64,000 nucleotides of DNA, from the NCBI RefSeq assembly GCF_002813445.1, contig NZ_PHHD01000001.1, positions 1,240,001-1,304,000 of the forward strand, written 5' to 3'. Made by a program: the position numbers and the translations under genes. Below are positions 8,509-16,540 of this stretch, piece after piece. The stretch is from Pseudomonas tolaasii NCPPB 2192. Lineage in GTDB: Bacteria; Pseudomonadota; Gammaproteobacteria; Pseudomonadales; Pseudomonadaceae. The notes under the pieces are model-generated. The model saw only the letters and a list, made by a program, of their open reading frames with translations. It ran no database searches and had not been told where the DNA came from. Each line of letters opens with the position of its first letter. Positions within the stretch are counted from its first letter, which is position 1.

Positions 8509-10173
8509 TCAGCCCAACAAAACCTGCTGGCTCTTGCCGAACGTCAGGTATTCCACCAGCTCCGGCAACGGCAGCGGCTTGCTGATCAAGTAACCCTGCG
8601 CCTGATCACACCCAAATAAACGCAACAACGCCAACTGCTCTGGCGTTTCCACCCCCTCGGCCACCACTTCCAGATTCAGGTTGTGGGCCAGGTTGATCAT
8701 GGCGTGCACCAGCTTGCGATTTTCTTCGCGTTCTTCCATGCCGCCGACGAAGCTCTTGTCGATCTTCAACAACGCAATCGGAAGGCTGTTGAGGTGCACG
8801 AATGACGAGAAGCCGGTGCCGAAGTCATCCAGAGAAAAACGCACACCAAGGCGGCCGAGGGCGTCCATGGTTTGCTTGACCAGATCGCTGCGGCGCATCA
8901 CGGCAGTTTCGGTCAGTTCGAATTCCAGCCACTGCGCTTCCACGCCTCGTTCGGCAATCAGCCGGCTCAGCGTAGAAAGCAACTGGCTGTCCTGGAACTG
9001 GCGGAACGACAGGTTCACCGCCATGTGCAACGGCGGCAGGCCGCGCTCGCGCAGGTCTTGCATGTCACGCAGGGCACGGGAAATCACCCAGTAGCCCAAC
9101 GGCACGATCAGCCCGCTTTGCTCGGCCAAGGGCACGAATTCGCTCGGCGGCAACAGCCCGCGCTCGCCATGGCGCCAGCGCACCAAGGCTTCGAGGCCAA
9201 CGATGTGCCCGTCGTCCAGGTCCAGGCGCGGCTGGTAATGCAGTTCCAGTTCGTCACGGCGCAAGGCGCGGCGCAGTTCGCTTTCGAGGTCGGCCAGGCT
9301 GCGCGCGTTGCGGTTGATGCGTTCGTTGAAGATATGAAAGGTGCAACCCTGTGTGCTTTTGGCTTGCTGCATGGCGATGTGCGCGTGCCACATCAGGGGG
9401 TCGGCGCCGGCACGGGCGCGGGCGTGGGCCACGCCGAGGCTGCAGCCGATCAGCAGGCTTTCGCCATCCACCCAGTAGGGCTCGGCCATGACTTCGGTGA
9501 TGCGTTCGGCCATCCACTCGGCGCGCTGGGGGGCGCGGCGGGTGTCGATCAGCAGCGCGAATTCATCGCTGCCCAGGCGCGCCAGTTGGTCGCCGGCTTC
9601 CAGCTGGCTTTTGAGGCGCGACACCACCTGCAGGATCAGGCGATCACCGGCCTGGTGGCCGAGGGCATCGTTGGCATGCCGGAAGTTGTCGAGGTCCAGA
9701 TGGCCGAGGGCCAGGCCGCGCCCTTCGTTTTCCGCCAGACGCGCCGCCAGCAAGGTCTGGAACCCCTGCCGATTGGCGATGCCGGTGAGCGGGTCCTGTT
9801 CGGCAAGGCGTTGCAGGGTGTTTTCCAGCACACCGCGCTCGCGAACATGGCGCAGGCAGCGTCGCAATGTATCGGCGTCCAATACATCAAGAATCAGCCA
9901 GTCACTGACGCCCAGCGGCGACACCAGCGGCTCCTGCTCCAAAAGCAACACACACGGCAAGCTGCAACGGCCGGGGCCGGGCTGCAGGCTTGGGGTGGTC
10001 AATAACACGGCACCGTGGTCGTCATCGAACAGACGACTCACCGAGTCCCAGTTGGGGGCGCTGATCAGCACAACCCCATCGCCCATCGGCACCAGGCACT
10101 CGCGCAATAACGCTGCCCACGCTGGCTCATCGGCCAGTAGCAGCAAACGCAAGGGTTCGACAGGCGTAGACAA
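8509..10173 (-). CDS. Bifunctional-type GGDEF/EAL protein, probable c-di-GMP phosphodiesterase (ProE/PA5295-like)
   Basis: A 554-residue soluble protein. Residues 1-110 resemble a response-regulator receiver, but the usual phospho-acceptor aspartate is not evident, so it looks like a pseudo-receiver. The GGDEF domain (about 125-290) is degenerate: the signature reads GSDEF (about 200-204) and the I-site arginine is replaced (EAGD for RxxD). The EAL domain (about 305-545) keeps its catalytic set: EALVRW near 325, MAVNLSFRQ, FELTET, DDFGTG near 447, KIDKSFV and AEGVET. It should therefore hydrolyse c-di-GMP. The start is TTG at 10171-10173, supported by GGGAG five bases upstream; no ATG fits as well. 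It is divergent from rep, as PA5295 (ProE) is in P. aeruginosa from memory. A strong Fur box lies about 70 bp upstream. Confidence 0.9.
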   Translation of the reverse strand: MSTPVEPLRLLLLADEPAWAALLRECLVPMGDGVVLISAPNWDSVSRLFDDDHGAVLLTTPSLQPGPGRCSLPCVLLLEQEPLVSPLGVSDWLILDVLDADTLRRCLRHVRERGVLENTLQRLAEQDPLTGIANRQGFQTLLAARLAENEGRGLALGHLDLDNFRHANDALGHQAGDRLILQVVSRLKSQLEAGDQLARLGSDEFALLIDTRRAPQRAEWMAERITEVMAEPYWVDGESLLIGCSLGVAHARARAGADPLMWHAHIAMQQAKSTQGCTFHIFNERINRNARSLADLESELRRALRRDELELHYQPRLDLDDGHIVGLEALVRWRHGERGLLPPSEFVPLAEQSGLIVPLGYWVISRALRDMQDLRERGLPPLHMAVNLSFRQFQDSQLLSTLSRLIAERGVEAQWLEFELTETAVMRRSDLVKQTMDALGRLGVRFSLDDFGTGFSSFVHLNSLPIALLKIDKSFVGGMEEREENRKLVHAMINLAHNLNLEVVAEGVETPEQLALLRLFGCDQAQGYLISKPLPLPELVEYLTFGKSQQVLLG

Positions 10174-10243
10174 GCTAGCTCCCTAGACTCGGCAAGATTT
10201 CGTTGGCGGCGGGCATTATGACGTGCGGCCTGACAATCACCAA

Positions 10244-10258
10244 TGATAGTAATTATCA
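10244..10258. promoter_or_regulatory. Fur box upstream of the GGDEF/EAL gene
   Basis: TGATAGTAATTATCA matches the 7-1-7 Fur consensus TGATAATNATTATCA at all specified positions but one. Its centre is about 78 bp from the TTG start of the c-di-GMP enzyme and about 190 bp from the rep ATG, so the former is the likelier target. Fur with iron would repress transcription. The assignment is by consensus only. Confidence 0.7.
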
Positions 10259-10442
10259 AATACGCAGGCTTCCTGCCTTGGTCGCAACCTTAGCCGGAAA
10301 AAGCCCCCCACATCCTGCGGCAAAGTATCAAAACCGGCAAATTTAGATCGAGTGGTACGTCACACTGTCGTTCTGTGAGAGCAGAATCCTGCGAGCCTGT
10401 TAAAATGCCCGCCCTTTTGATCAACGACTCCCTGAACTCTGT

Positions 10443-12452
10443 ATGTCCCGACTCAATCCCCGGCAGCAAGAAGCCGTGAACTACGTCGGCGGCCCTCTAT
10501 TGGTGCTCGCCGGTGCAGGCTCCGGCAAGACCAGCGTGATCACCCGCAAGATCGCGCACCTGATCCAGAACTGCGGCATCCGCGCCCAGTACATCGTCGC
10601 CATGACCTTCACCAACAAGGCCGCGCGGGAAATGAAGGAGCGTGTCGGCACGCTGCTCAAAAGCGGCGAAGGTCGCGGCCTCACCGTGTGCACGTTCCAC
10701 AACCTGGGCCTGAACATCATCCGCAAGGAGCACGCGCGGCTGGGCTACAAGCCGGGCTTCTCGATCTTTGACGAGACGGATGTGAAGTCGCTGATGACCG
10801 ACATCATGCAGAAGGAATACGCAGGCGACGACGGCGTGGACGAGATCAAGAACATGATCGGCGCCTGGAAAAACGACCTGATCCTGCCCGCCCAGGCCGT
10901 GGAAAACGCGCGCAACCCCAAGGAACAGACCGCCGCCATCGTCTACACCCACTACCAGCGCACGCTCAAGGCGTTCAACGCGGTGGACTTCGACGACCTG
11001 ATCCTGCTGCCGGTGAAGCTGTTCGAGGAACACGCCGATATCCTCGAAAAATGGCAGAACAAGGTGCGCTACCTGCTGGTGGACGAATACCAGGACACCA
11101 ACGCCAGCCAATACCTGCTGGTGAAAATGCTGATCGGCAAACGCAACCAGTTCACCGTGGTAGGCGACGACGACCAGTCGATCTACGCCTGGCGCGGCGC
11201 GCGCCCGGAAAACCTGATGCTGCTCAAGGACGATTACCCGTCCCTGAAAGTGGTGATGCTGGAGCAGAACTACCGCTCCACCAGCCGCATCCTGCGCTGC
11301 GCCAACGTGTTGATCTCCAACAACCCCCACGAGTTTGAAAAACAACTGTGGAGTGAGATGGGCCACGGTGACGAGATCCGCGTGATCCGCTGCCGCAACG
11401 AAGACGCCGAAGCCGAGCGCGTGGCCATGGAAATCCTCAGCCTGCACCTGCGCACCGACCGGCCGTACAGCGACTTTGCGATCCTCTATCGCGGCAACTA
11501 CCAGGCCAAGCTGATCGAGCTGAAATTGCAGCACCACCAGGTGCCGTATCGCCTGTCAGGCGGCAACAGCTTTTTCGGACGCCAGGAAGTGAAAGACCTG
11601 ATGGCCTACTTCCGCCTGATCGTAAACCCGGACGACGACAACGCCTTCCTGCGCGTGATCAACGTGCCGCGCCGCGAAATCGGCTCCACCACGCTGGAAA
11701 AGCTCGGCAACTACGCCACCGAACGCAAAATCTCGATGTACGCCGCCACCGACGAAATCGGCCTGGGCGAACACCTGGACACGCGTTTCACCGATCGCCT
11801 GTCACGCTTCAAGCGTTTCATGGACAAGGTGCGCGAGCAGTGCGCCGGCGAAGACCCGATCAGCGCGCTGCGCAGCATGGTCATGGACATCGACTACGAG
11901 AACTGGCTGCGCACCAACAGTTCCAGCGACAAGGCCGCCGACTACCGCATGAGCAACGTGTGGTTCCTGATCGAGGCGCTGAAGAACACCCTGGAAAAAG
12001 ACGAAGACGGCGAGATGACCGTCGAAGACGCCATCGGCAAGCTGGTACTGCGCGACATGCTCGAGCGTCAGCAGGAAGAGGAAGACGGCGCCGAAGGCGT
12101 GCAGATGATGACCTTGCATGCGTCCAAGGGCCTGGAATTTCCCTACGTGTTCATCATGGGCATGGAAGAGGAAATTCTCCCACACCGTTCCAGCATTGAA
12201 GCTGACACCATCGAGGAAGAGCGCCGACTGGCCTACGTGGGCATCACCCGCGCGCGCCAGACCCTGGCGTTCACCTTTGCCGCCAAGCGCAAGCAATACG
12301 GCGAAATCATCGATTGTGCCCCCAGCCGGTTCCTGGATGAGCTGCCGCCGGACGACCTGGCCTGGGAAGGCAATGACGACACCCCGACCGAGGTGAAGGC
12401 CGTTCGCGGCAACACCGCCCTGGCGGATATACGCGCGATGTTAAAGCGCTAG
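10443..12452 (+). CDS. rep: ATP-dependent DNA helicase Rep
   Basis: A 669-residue UvrD/Rep-family superfamily 1 helicase that moves 3' to 5' on single strands, helps forks pass protein roadblocks and supports restart. Walker A AGAGSGKT is at residues 23-30, motif II is LLVDEYQDTN, followed by VVGDDDQSIYAWRGA (motif III) and, near the end, MTLHASKGLEF and VGITRARQ (motifs V and VI). Length and N-terminus (MSRLNPRQQEAVNYVGGPLL) match Rep rather than UvrD. An upstream AT-rich GTTAAAATG could serve as the -10 region. xpt follows 58 bp downstream on the same strand. In P. aeruginosa, from memory, poxB lies between the two genes; it is absent here. Confidence 0.97.
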   Translation: MSRLNPRQQEAVNYVGGPLLVLAGAGSGKTSVITRKIAHLIQNCGIRAQYIVAMTFTNKAAREMKERVGTLLKSGEGRGLTVCTFHNLGLNIIRKEHARLGYKPGFSIFDETDVKSLMTDIMQKEYAGDDGVDEIKNMIGAWKNDLILPAQAVENARNPKEQTAAIVYTHYQRTLKAFNAVDFDDLILLPVKLFEEHADILEKWQNKVRYLLVDEYQDTNASQYLLVKMLIGKRNQFTVVGDDDQSIYAWRGARPENLMLLKDDYPSLKVVMLEQNYRSTSRILRCANVLISNNPHEFEKQLWSEMGHGDEIRVIRCRNEDAEAERVAMEILSLHLRTDRPYSDFAILYRGNYQAKLIELKLQHHQVPYRLSGGNSFFGRQEVKDLMAYFRLIVNPDDDNAFLRVINVPRREIGSTTLEKLGNYATERKISMYAATDEIGLGEHLDTRFTDRLSRFKRFMDKVREQCAGEDPISALRSMVMDIDYENWLRTNSSSDKAADYRMSNVWFLIEALKNTLEKDEDGEMTVEDAIGKLVLRDMLERQQEEEDGAEGVQMMTLHASKGLEFPYVFIMGMEEEILPHRSSIEADTIEEERRLAYVGITRARQTLAFTFAAKRKQYGEIIDCAPSRFLDELPPDDLAWEGNDDTPTEVKAVRGNTALADIRAMLKR

Positions 12453-12510
12453 AATCGACTACTTTTTAATCTACTTTCGGCGCACATCGCGCCATTAGAG
12501 GAAGCTTTCC

Positions 12511-13083
12511 GTGGAAGCACTGCACAAGAAAATTCGCGAAGAAGGCATCGTGCTTTCCGATCAGGTACTCAAGGTCGACGCCTTTCTGAACCACCAGATC
12601 GACCCGGCGCTGATGAAACTGATCGGCGACGAATTCGCCGCGCTGTTCAAGGACTCGGGCATCACCAAGATCGTCACCATCGAAGCCTCCGGCATTGCAC
12701 CGGCGATCATGACCGGGCTGAACCTCGGCGTGCCGGTGATCTTCGCCCGCAAGCAACAGTCCCTGACCCTGACCGAAAACCTGCTGTCGGCGACGGTGTA
12801 CTCCTTCACCAAGAAAGTCGAAAGCACCGTGGCGATTTCCCCGCGCCACCTGACCAGCAGCGACCGTGTGCTGGTGATCGATGACTTTTTGGCCAATGGC
12901 AAAGCGTCCCAGGCGCTGATTTCGATCATCAAGCAGGCGGGCGCTACCGTGGCGGGCCTGGGGATTGTGATCGAGAAATCGTTCCAGGGCGGCCGTGCGG
13001 AACTGGATGCGCAGGGTTACCGGGTTGAGTCGCTGGCGCGGGTCAAGTCGCTGGCCGGTGGCGTGGTCACCTTCATCGAGTAA
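12511..13083 (+). CDS. xpt: Xanthine phosphoribosyltransferase
   Basis: A 190-residue type I phosphoribosyltransferase that joins xanthine (or hypoxanthine) to PRPP for purine salvage in the cytoplasm. The PRPP motif VLVIDDFLANGK is at residues 120-131, and the N-terminal MEALHKKIREEGIVLSDQVL and base-recognition segment ARKQQSLTLTENLL are typical of Xpt. The start is GTG at 12511, chosen for the family N-terminus and GAGGA eight bases upstream. It is 58 bp downstream of rep. A REP doublet follows and no canonical terminator is seen. No purine riboswitch is apparent in the short gap upstream. Confidence 0.95.
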   Translation: MEALHKKIREEGIVLSDQVLKVDAFLNHQIDPALMKLIGDEFAALFKDSGITKIVTIEASGIAPAIMTGLNLGVPVIFARKQQSLTLTENLLSATVYSFTKKVESTVAISPRHLTSSDRVLVIDDFLANGKASQALISIIKQAGATVAGLGIVIEKSFQGGRAELDAQGYRVESLARVKSLAGGVVTFIE

Positions 13084-13113
13084 CCGCTGCCCCTGAGTGG
13101 GTAGGGTAAAAAA

Positions 13114-13203
13114 TGTGGGAGCTGGCTTGCCTGCGATAAGAGCCTGACAGTCGACATATCTGTCGCCTGACACACCGATATCGCAGGCAAGCCAGCTCCC
13201 ACA
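13114..13203. repeat. REP doublet (REPIN) at the xpt / acetyl-CoA hydrolase convergent junction
   Basis: Inverted arms TGTGGGAGCTGGCTTGCCTG and its exact complement, separated by about 40 bp. It fills the gap between two convergent genes and no U-rich terminator is visible there. Confidence 0.92.
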
Positions 13204-13221
13204 GTTGGTTTTGTGGGGGCC

Positions 13222-15144
13222 TTAGTGCGCGGTGGCCTGTAGGCCGGCGAGCAGCAACCGCTGATAGAGGTCTTCTTTCAGCCCCTCCGGCTTATCCAGC
13301 CGCATCCGCTCCAGATGCTTGGGAAACGCCTCCGGCTCCGGGGCGTCCAGCGCGGCCTTGCCCAGTTCCAGAATCTCCGTCAGCTTGAATTTGCTTTTGA
13401 GCCAGTTCAACGCCCGCAACAAGTCCCGCTCTTCATCGGTGAAATCACTGCCCAGCGGGTATTCGGGGAACAAGCGACGATGCCTGGCCTGAATCGCCTT
13501 GAGCCGCTCCGGCGTGTTATCGGCAAAGCGTGGGTCAAGGCGGAAATCCTCCGGCAACTTGTCGGCTTTTTGCGCTTGCTTGATCAAGTCGCCCTGGAAG
13601 CGTGAGTCGGTCACATTGAGCAGCGCTTCAATCACCTTGGCATCCGTCTGACCCCGCAAGTCGGCAATTCCGTACTCGGTAATCACGATATCCCGCAAAT
13701 GCCGGGGAATCGTGCAGTGGCCGTATTCCCACACGATATTGGAACTGACCTCCCCCGCCGACTCGCGCCAACTGCGCAAAATCAGGATCGACCGTGCGCC
13801 TTCGAGCGCATGCCCTTGCGCAACAAAGTTGTACTGCCCGCCCACGCCGCTGAGCACGCGGCCATCTTCCAACTGGTCGGCCACGCCCGCACCGAGCAAG
13901 GTCACCATGATCGCGCTGTTGATAAACCGCGCGTCCAGGCGCTGCAGGCGTTTGAGTTGTTCCTCGCCGTACAGCTCGTTGATATAGCTGATGCGGGTCA
14001 TGTTGAATTCAAGGCGCTTGGCGTGGGTCATTTCCTGCAGGCGCTGGTAAAAACTGCGCGGCCCGAGGAAGAAACCGCCGTGGATCGACACGCCGTCCGG
14101 CTGGGCGGCGTCATCCAGTGTGCCCGCGTTGGCTTGTTCCTGAGTCGCTACATCCGGGTAGACCTTGCGCCGGATAATCCCGGCATCCGCCAGCACCAGC
14201 AGGCCATTGACGAACATTTCACTGCAGCCGTAGAGGCCACGGGCGAAAGGGTCGACGCCGCCTTCATGACTGATCAGCGGCGCCCACTGGTACACGTCGA
14301 GGTCGGTCAGCAGCAGACGATAGGCTTCGTTGTCAGCCTGGCGCGCCAGCAAGGCGGCGGTCAAGGCATCGCCCATGGAGCCGATGCCGATCTGCAGGGT
14401 GCCGCCGTCGCGGACCAGGGTGCTGGCATGCAGGCCGATAAAATGGTCTTGAAACCCCACCGGCATGTTCGGCGTGGAGAACAGCGTGGTGCTGTCCTTG
14501 GCGTCGATCAGGTAGTCGAAGGCGTCCATGCCCAGCTCGGAGTCGCCGGGCATGTAGGGCAAATCGCTGTGAACCTGGCCGACCACCAGAATGGTTTCGC
14601 CGGCGTCGCGGCGCTTTTCGATCATCGGCAGCAGGTCGAGGGTGATGTCCGGGTTGCAGCTCAAGCTCAGGCGGTCGGGGTGTTCGGTGCTGCTGGCCAC
14701 CAATTGCGCCACCAGGTTCAGGCCGGCGGCATTGATGTCGCGGGCGGCATGACTGTAGTTGCTGCTGACGTAGTCCTGTTGGGCCGACGTGCTGTGCAGC
14801 AGGCTGCCGGGCTGCATGAAGAATTGTTGTATGCGGATGTTGGCCGGCAACGTGTCCTTGTGCAGGTCAGCGAGGAAATCCAGTTCGGGGTAATCGCCAA
14901 ACACACGCTCGATGAAGGGTTCGAGAAAGCGCTTCTGCAATCCATCGCCGAAGGGCGGGCGGCCAAGGCTCAGCGCGGTGTAGATCGTCAGTTGCCGCTC
15001 GGGCAGCTTGGCGATGCGCCGGTACAGCGCGTTGACGAACAGGTTGGGTTTGCCCAGACCCAGGGGCATGCCCATGTGGATATGCGCCGGCAAGCGCGCC
15101 AGTACGTCGTCAACTGCTTGCTCGATTGAACACAACTGCACCAT
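13222..15144 (-). CDS. Acetyl-CoA hydrolase/transferase family protein (long form)
   Basis: A 640-residue CoA-transferase-like protein. The family interconverts acyl-CoA and acid (acetate or succinate CoA-transferase, acetyl-CoA hydrolase). The C-terminal family domain is clear: GGQYNFVAQGHALEGARSIL, then ITEYGIADLRGQTDAKVIEA (about 480-510). At 640 residues it is longer than the roughly 500-residue ScpC/Cat1 type, with extra length after the C-terminal domain. The ATG at 15142-15144 has AGGAGG seven bases upstream. It stands alone, convergent with xpt. A catalytic glutamate is expected in this family, but I cannot place it with certainty, so the precise substrate is open. Confidence 0.8.
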   Translation of the reverse strand: MVQLCSIEQAVDDVLARLPAHIHMGMPLGLGKPNLFVNALYRRIAKLPERQLTIYTALSLGRPPFGDGLQKRFLEPFIERVFGDYPELDFLADLHKDTLPANIRIQQFFMQPGSLLHSTSAQQDYVSSNYSHAARDINAAGLNLVAQLVASSTEHPDRLSLSCNPDITLDLLPMIEKRRDAGETILVVGQVHSDLPYMPGDSELGMDAFDYLIDAKDSTTLFSTPNMPVGFQDHFIGLHASTLVRDGGTLQIGIGSMGDALTAALLARQADNEAYRLLLTDLDVYQWAPLISHEGGVDPFARGLYGCSEMFVNGLLVLADAGIIRRKVYPDVATQEQANAGTLDDAAQPDGVSIHGGFFLGPRSFYQRLQEMTHAKRLEFNMTRISYINELYGEEQLKRLQRLDARFINSAIMVTLLGAGVADQLEDGRVLSGVGGQYNFVAQGHALEGARSILILRSWRESAGEVSSNIVWEYGHCTIPRHLRDIVITEYGIADLRGQTDAKVIEALLNVTDSRFQGDLIKQAQKADKLPEDFRLDPRFADNTPERLKAIQARHRRLFPEYPLGSDFTDEERDLLRALNWLKSKFKLTEILELGKAALDAPEPEAFPKHLERMRLDKPEGLKEDLYQRLLLAGLQATAH

Positions 15145-15237
15145 CCGACCCTCCTGAACATTCCATGATTAGGGGTTGGACCGAGCTTGCCGGGTCTTTG
15201 CTGCAATGAACAGCGTCGAAACACAAATAGCGGGCAC

Positions 15238-15265
15238 AAAAAAGCCGCTCACAAGCGGCTTTTTG
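15238..15265 (-). terminator. Intrinsic terminator of cycB
   Basis: GCCGCT and AGCGGC pair around a short CACA loop, flanked by A7 on one side and T5 on the other, so it can work in both directions. It lies 12 bp beyond the cytochrome c5 stop and about 95 bp upstream of the hydrolase start. Confidence 0.85.
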
Positions 15266-15277
15266 GCGAAGATCGGT

Positions 15278-15706
15278 TTATTTCAGGCCCGACATCTTCT
15301 CGATTGCACCTTTAAGCTCGTCATCCGAGCAATCACTGCAGGTGCCTTTGGGCGGCATGGCGTTGATGCCCGTAATAGCCTTGGCGAGCAGGCCGTCTAC
15401 TCCGCCTTGCTCCTTGGCACGCTTGCCCCAGTCGGCGGCGTCGCCGATTTTCGGCGCACCCAACAGGCCCGTGCCGTGACACGCGTTGCAATGCTTGGCG
15501 ATCACCTCATCCGGCGTTTTTGCACCGCCGCCGCCACCAGCTGCCACCGCGACTTCCATCCCTTTGCATTCCTGGCCCTGGACACAGACCTGGCCCACAG
15601 GCTCCAGGCGCTTGGCAATTTCATCATTGGTCGCAGCTTGAGCGCTGACAGCCCATAGGGCCAGTACGGTTGCTGGTGCAGCCAGCATTTTCATAATTAG
15701 GTTCAC
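15278..15706 (-). CDS. cycB: Cytochrome c5 (periplasmic c-type cytochrome)
   Basis: A 142-residue exported monohaem cytochrome. A signal peptide covers about residues 1-24 (MNLIMKMLAAPATVLALWAV, cleavage after AQA). The haem-binding CNACH is Cys73 to His77, and the distal methionine is probably in AMPPKGTCSDC, where two cysteines form the extra disulfide usual for c5 cytochromes. It probably carries electrons in the periplasm to terminal oxidases. The start is GTG at 15704-15706 because GAGGG sits just upstream; the internal ATG at 15694 lacks a ribosome site. A TATACT -10-like hexamer lies near 15765-15770 on this strand. A terminator follows. In P. aeruginosa it neighbours pauR, as here (from memory). 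Confidence 0.92.
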   Translation of the reverse strand: MNLIMKMLAAPATVLALWAVSAQAATNDEIAKRLEPVGQVCVQGQECKGMEVAVAAGGGGGAKTPDEVIAKHCNACHGTGLLGAPKIGDAADWGKRAKEQGGVDGLLAKAITGINAMPPKGTCSDCSDDELKGAIEKMSGLK

Positions 15707-15875
15707 GCGTTCACCCTCAATGGTGGCTATTCACGCCTGCGGCCACGGTTTCGCAGGCGGCGAAAGTATAACGGTTAGCCCGCAAGGCCGAAACAACCCT
15801 ATTAAATAAAGGGAGATTCGGCCGAGCGGTTACAGCGACGGGTGTGTCTGCAACGCTGGCAGCACGCCTCTTCTG

Positions 15876-16424
15876 TCAAAAGTTCGCAGGTGTGGCTGCG
15901 CTGATTAGTCGCGCCGGCACATCGAACGGGTTACGAAAACGATGGGGCTTGGTGCTTTCAAAGTAGTAGCTATCGCCGGCTTCGAGCACAAAAGTTTCAA
16001 GACCGACCACCAATTCCAGACGTCCTTCCACCAGAATCCCGGTTTCCTCGCCTTCGTGGGTGAGCATTTCTTCGCCCGTGTCGGCGCCCGGCGGGTAGAT
16101 CTCATTAAGAAACGCAATCGCCCGGCTGGGGTGCGCCCGGCCTACCAGTTTCATGGTGACGGCGCCGTCAGAGATGTCGATCAGCTCATTGGCTTTATAG
16201 ACGATCTGCGTCGGTATTTCCTGGAGGATCTCCTCGGAAAAGAACTCGACCATGGACATGGGGATACCGCCCAATACCTTGCGCAAGGAGCTGATCGAGG
16301 GGCTGACGCTGTTTTTTTCGATCATCGAAATGGTGCTGTTGGTGACACCCGCACGCTTGGCGAGCTCACGCTGGGAAAGACCTTTGAGTTTACGGATGGA
16401 TTGCAGTCGTTCGCCGACGTCCAA
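15876..16424 (-). CDS. pauR: XRE-cupin transcriptional regulator, PauR/PuuR-like
   Basis: A 182-residue regulator with an XRE helix-turn-helix at residues 6-60 (LKGLSQRELAKRAGVTNSTI) and a C-terminal cupin (about 110-180; TGEEMLTHEGEETGILVEGR) that probably senses a small ligand. Size and architecture match E. coli PuuR and P. aeruginosa PauR, repressors of polyamine catabolism. The P. aeruginosa pauR gene also sits between cycB and dadX (from memory), which supports the symbol. The start is TTG at 16422-16424 with AGGAGG eight bases upstream. Candidate targets in the window are the PauB-like and PauC-like genes. The regulon is inferred, not shown. Confidence 0.75.
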   Translation of the reverse strand: MDVGERLQSIRKLKGLSQRELAKRAGVTNSTISMIEKNSVSPSISSLRKVLGGIPMSMVEFFSEEILQEIPTQIVYKANELIDISDGAVTMKLVGRAHPSRAIAFLNEIYPPGADTGEEMLTHEGEETGILVEGRLELVVGLETFVLEAGDSYYFESTKPHRFRNPFDVPARLISAATPANF

Positions 16425-16452
16425 TGCAGGAGCCTCCTAGGATTCAGGCGTT

Positions 16453-16498
16453 GTTGTAATTGAGCGTTATCATGGCGACAGCGTTCAGTATTTACAAC
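16453..16498. promoter_or_regulatory. Inverted repeat in the pauR upstream region
   Basis: GTTGTAA (16453-16459) and TTACAAC (16492-16498) form a perfect 7-bp inverted repeat. Inside it are two copies of AGCGTT in the same direction. It lies 29-74 bp upstream of the TTG start of the PauR-like gene, where its promoter should be, and looks like an operator, possibly for autoregulation. The binding protein is unproven. Confidence 0.4.
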
Positions 16499-16540
16499 AC
16501 TTGGGCCTAAATCCCGGACGGCCTGGCTCGTCGTCCCGCC

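Noticed and set aside
12453..12510. Possible purine riboswitch upstream of xpt
   Set aside because: Only 58 bp are available and no three-way-junction pattern is visible; xpt in pseudomonads is not known to use one.
13017..13202. Short frames beginning MGAGLPAI next to REP elements (also near 1596, 19982, 36307, 47417)
   Set aside because: They are translations of the REP core itself, so they appear at every REP and are not genes.
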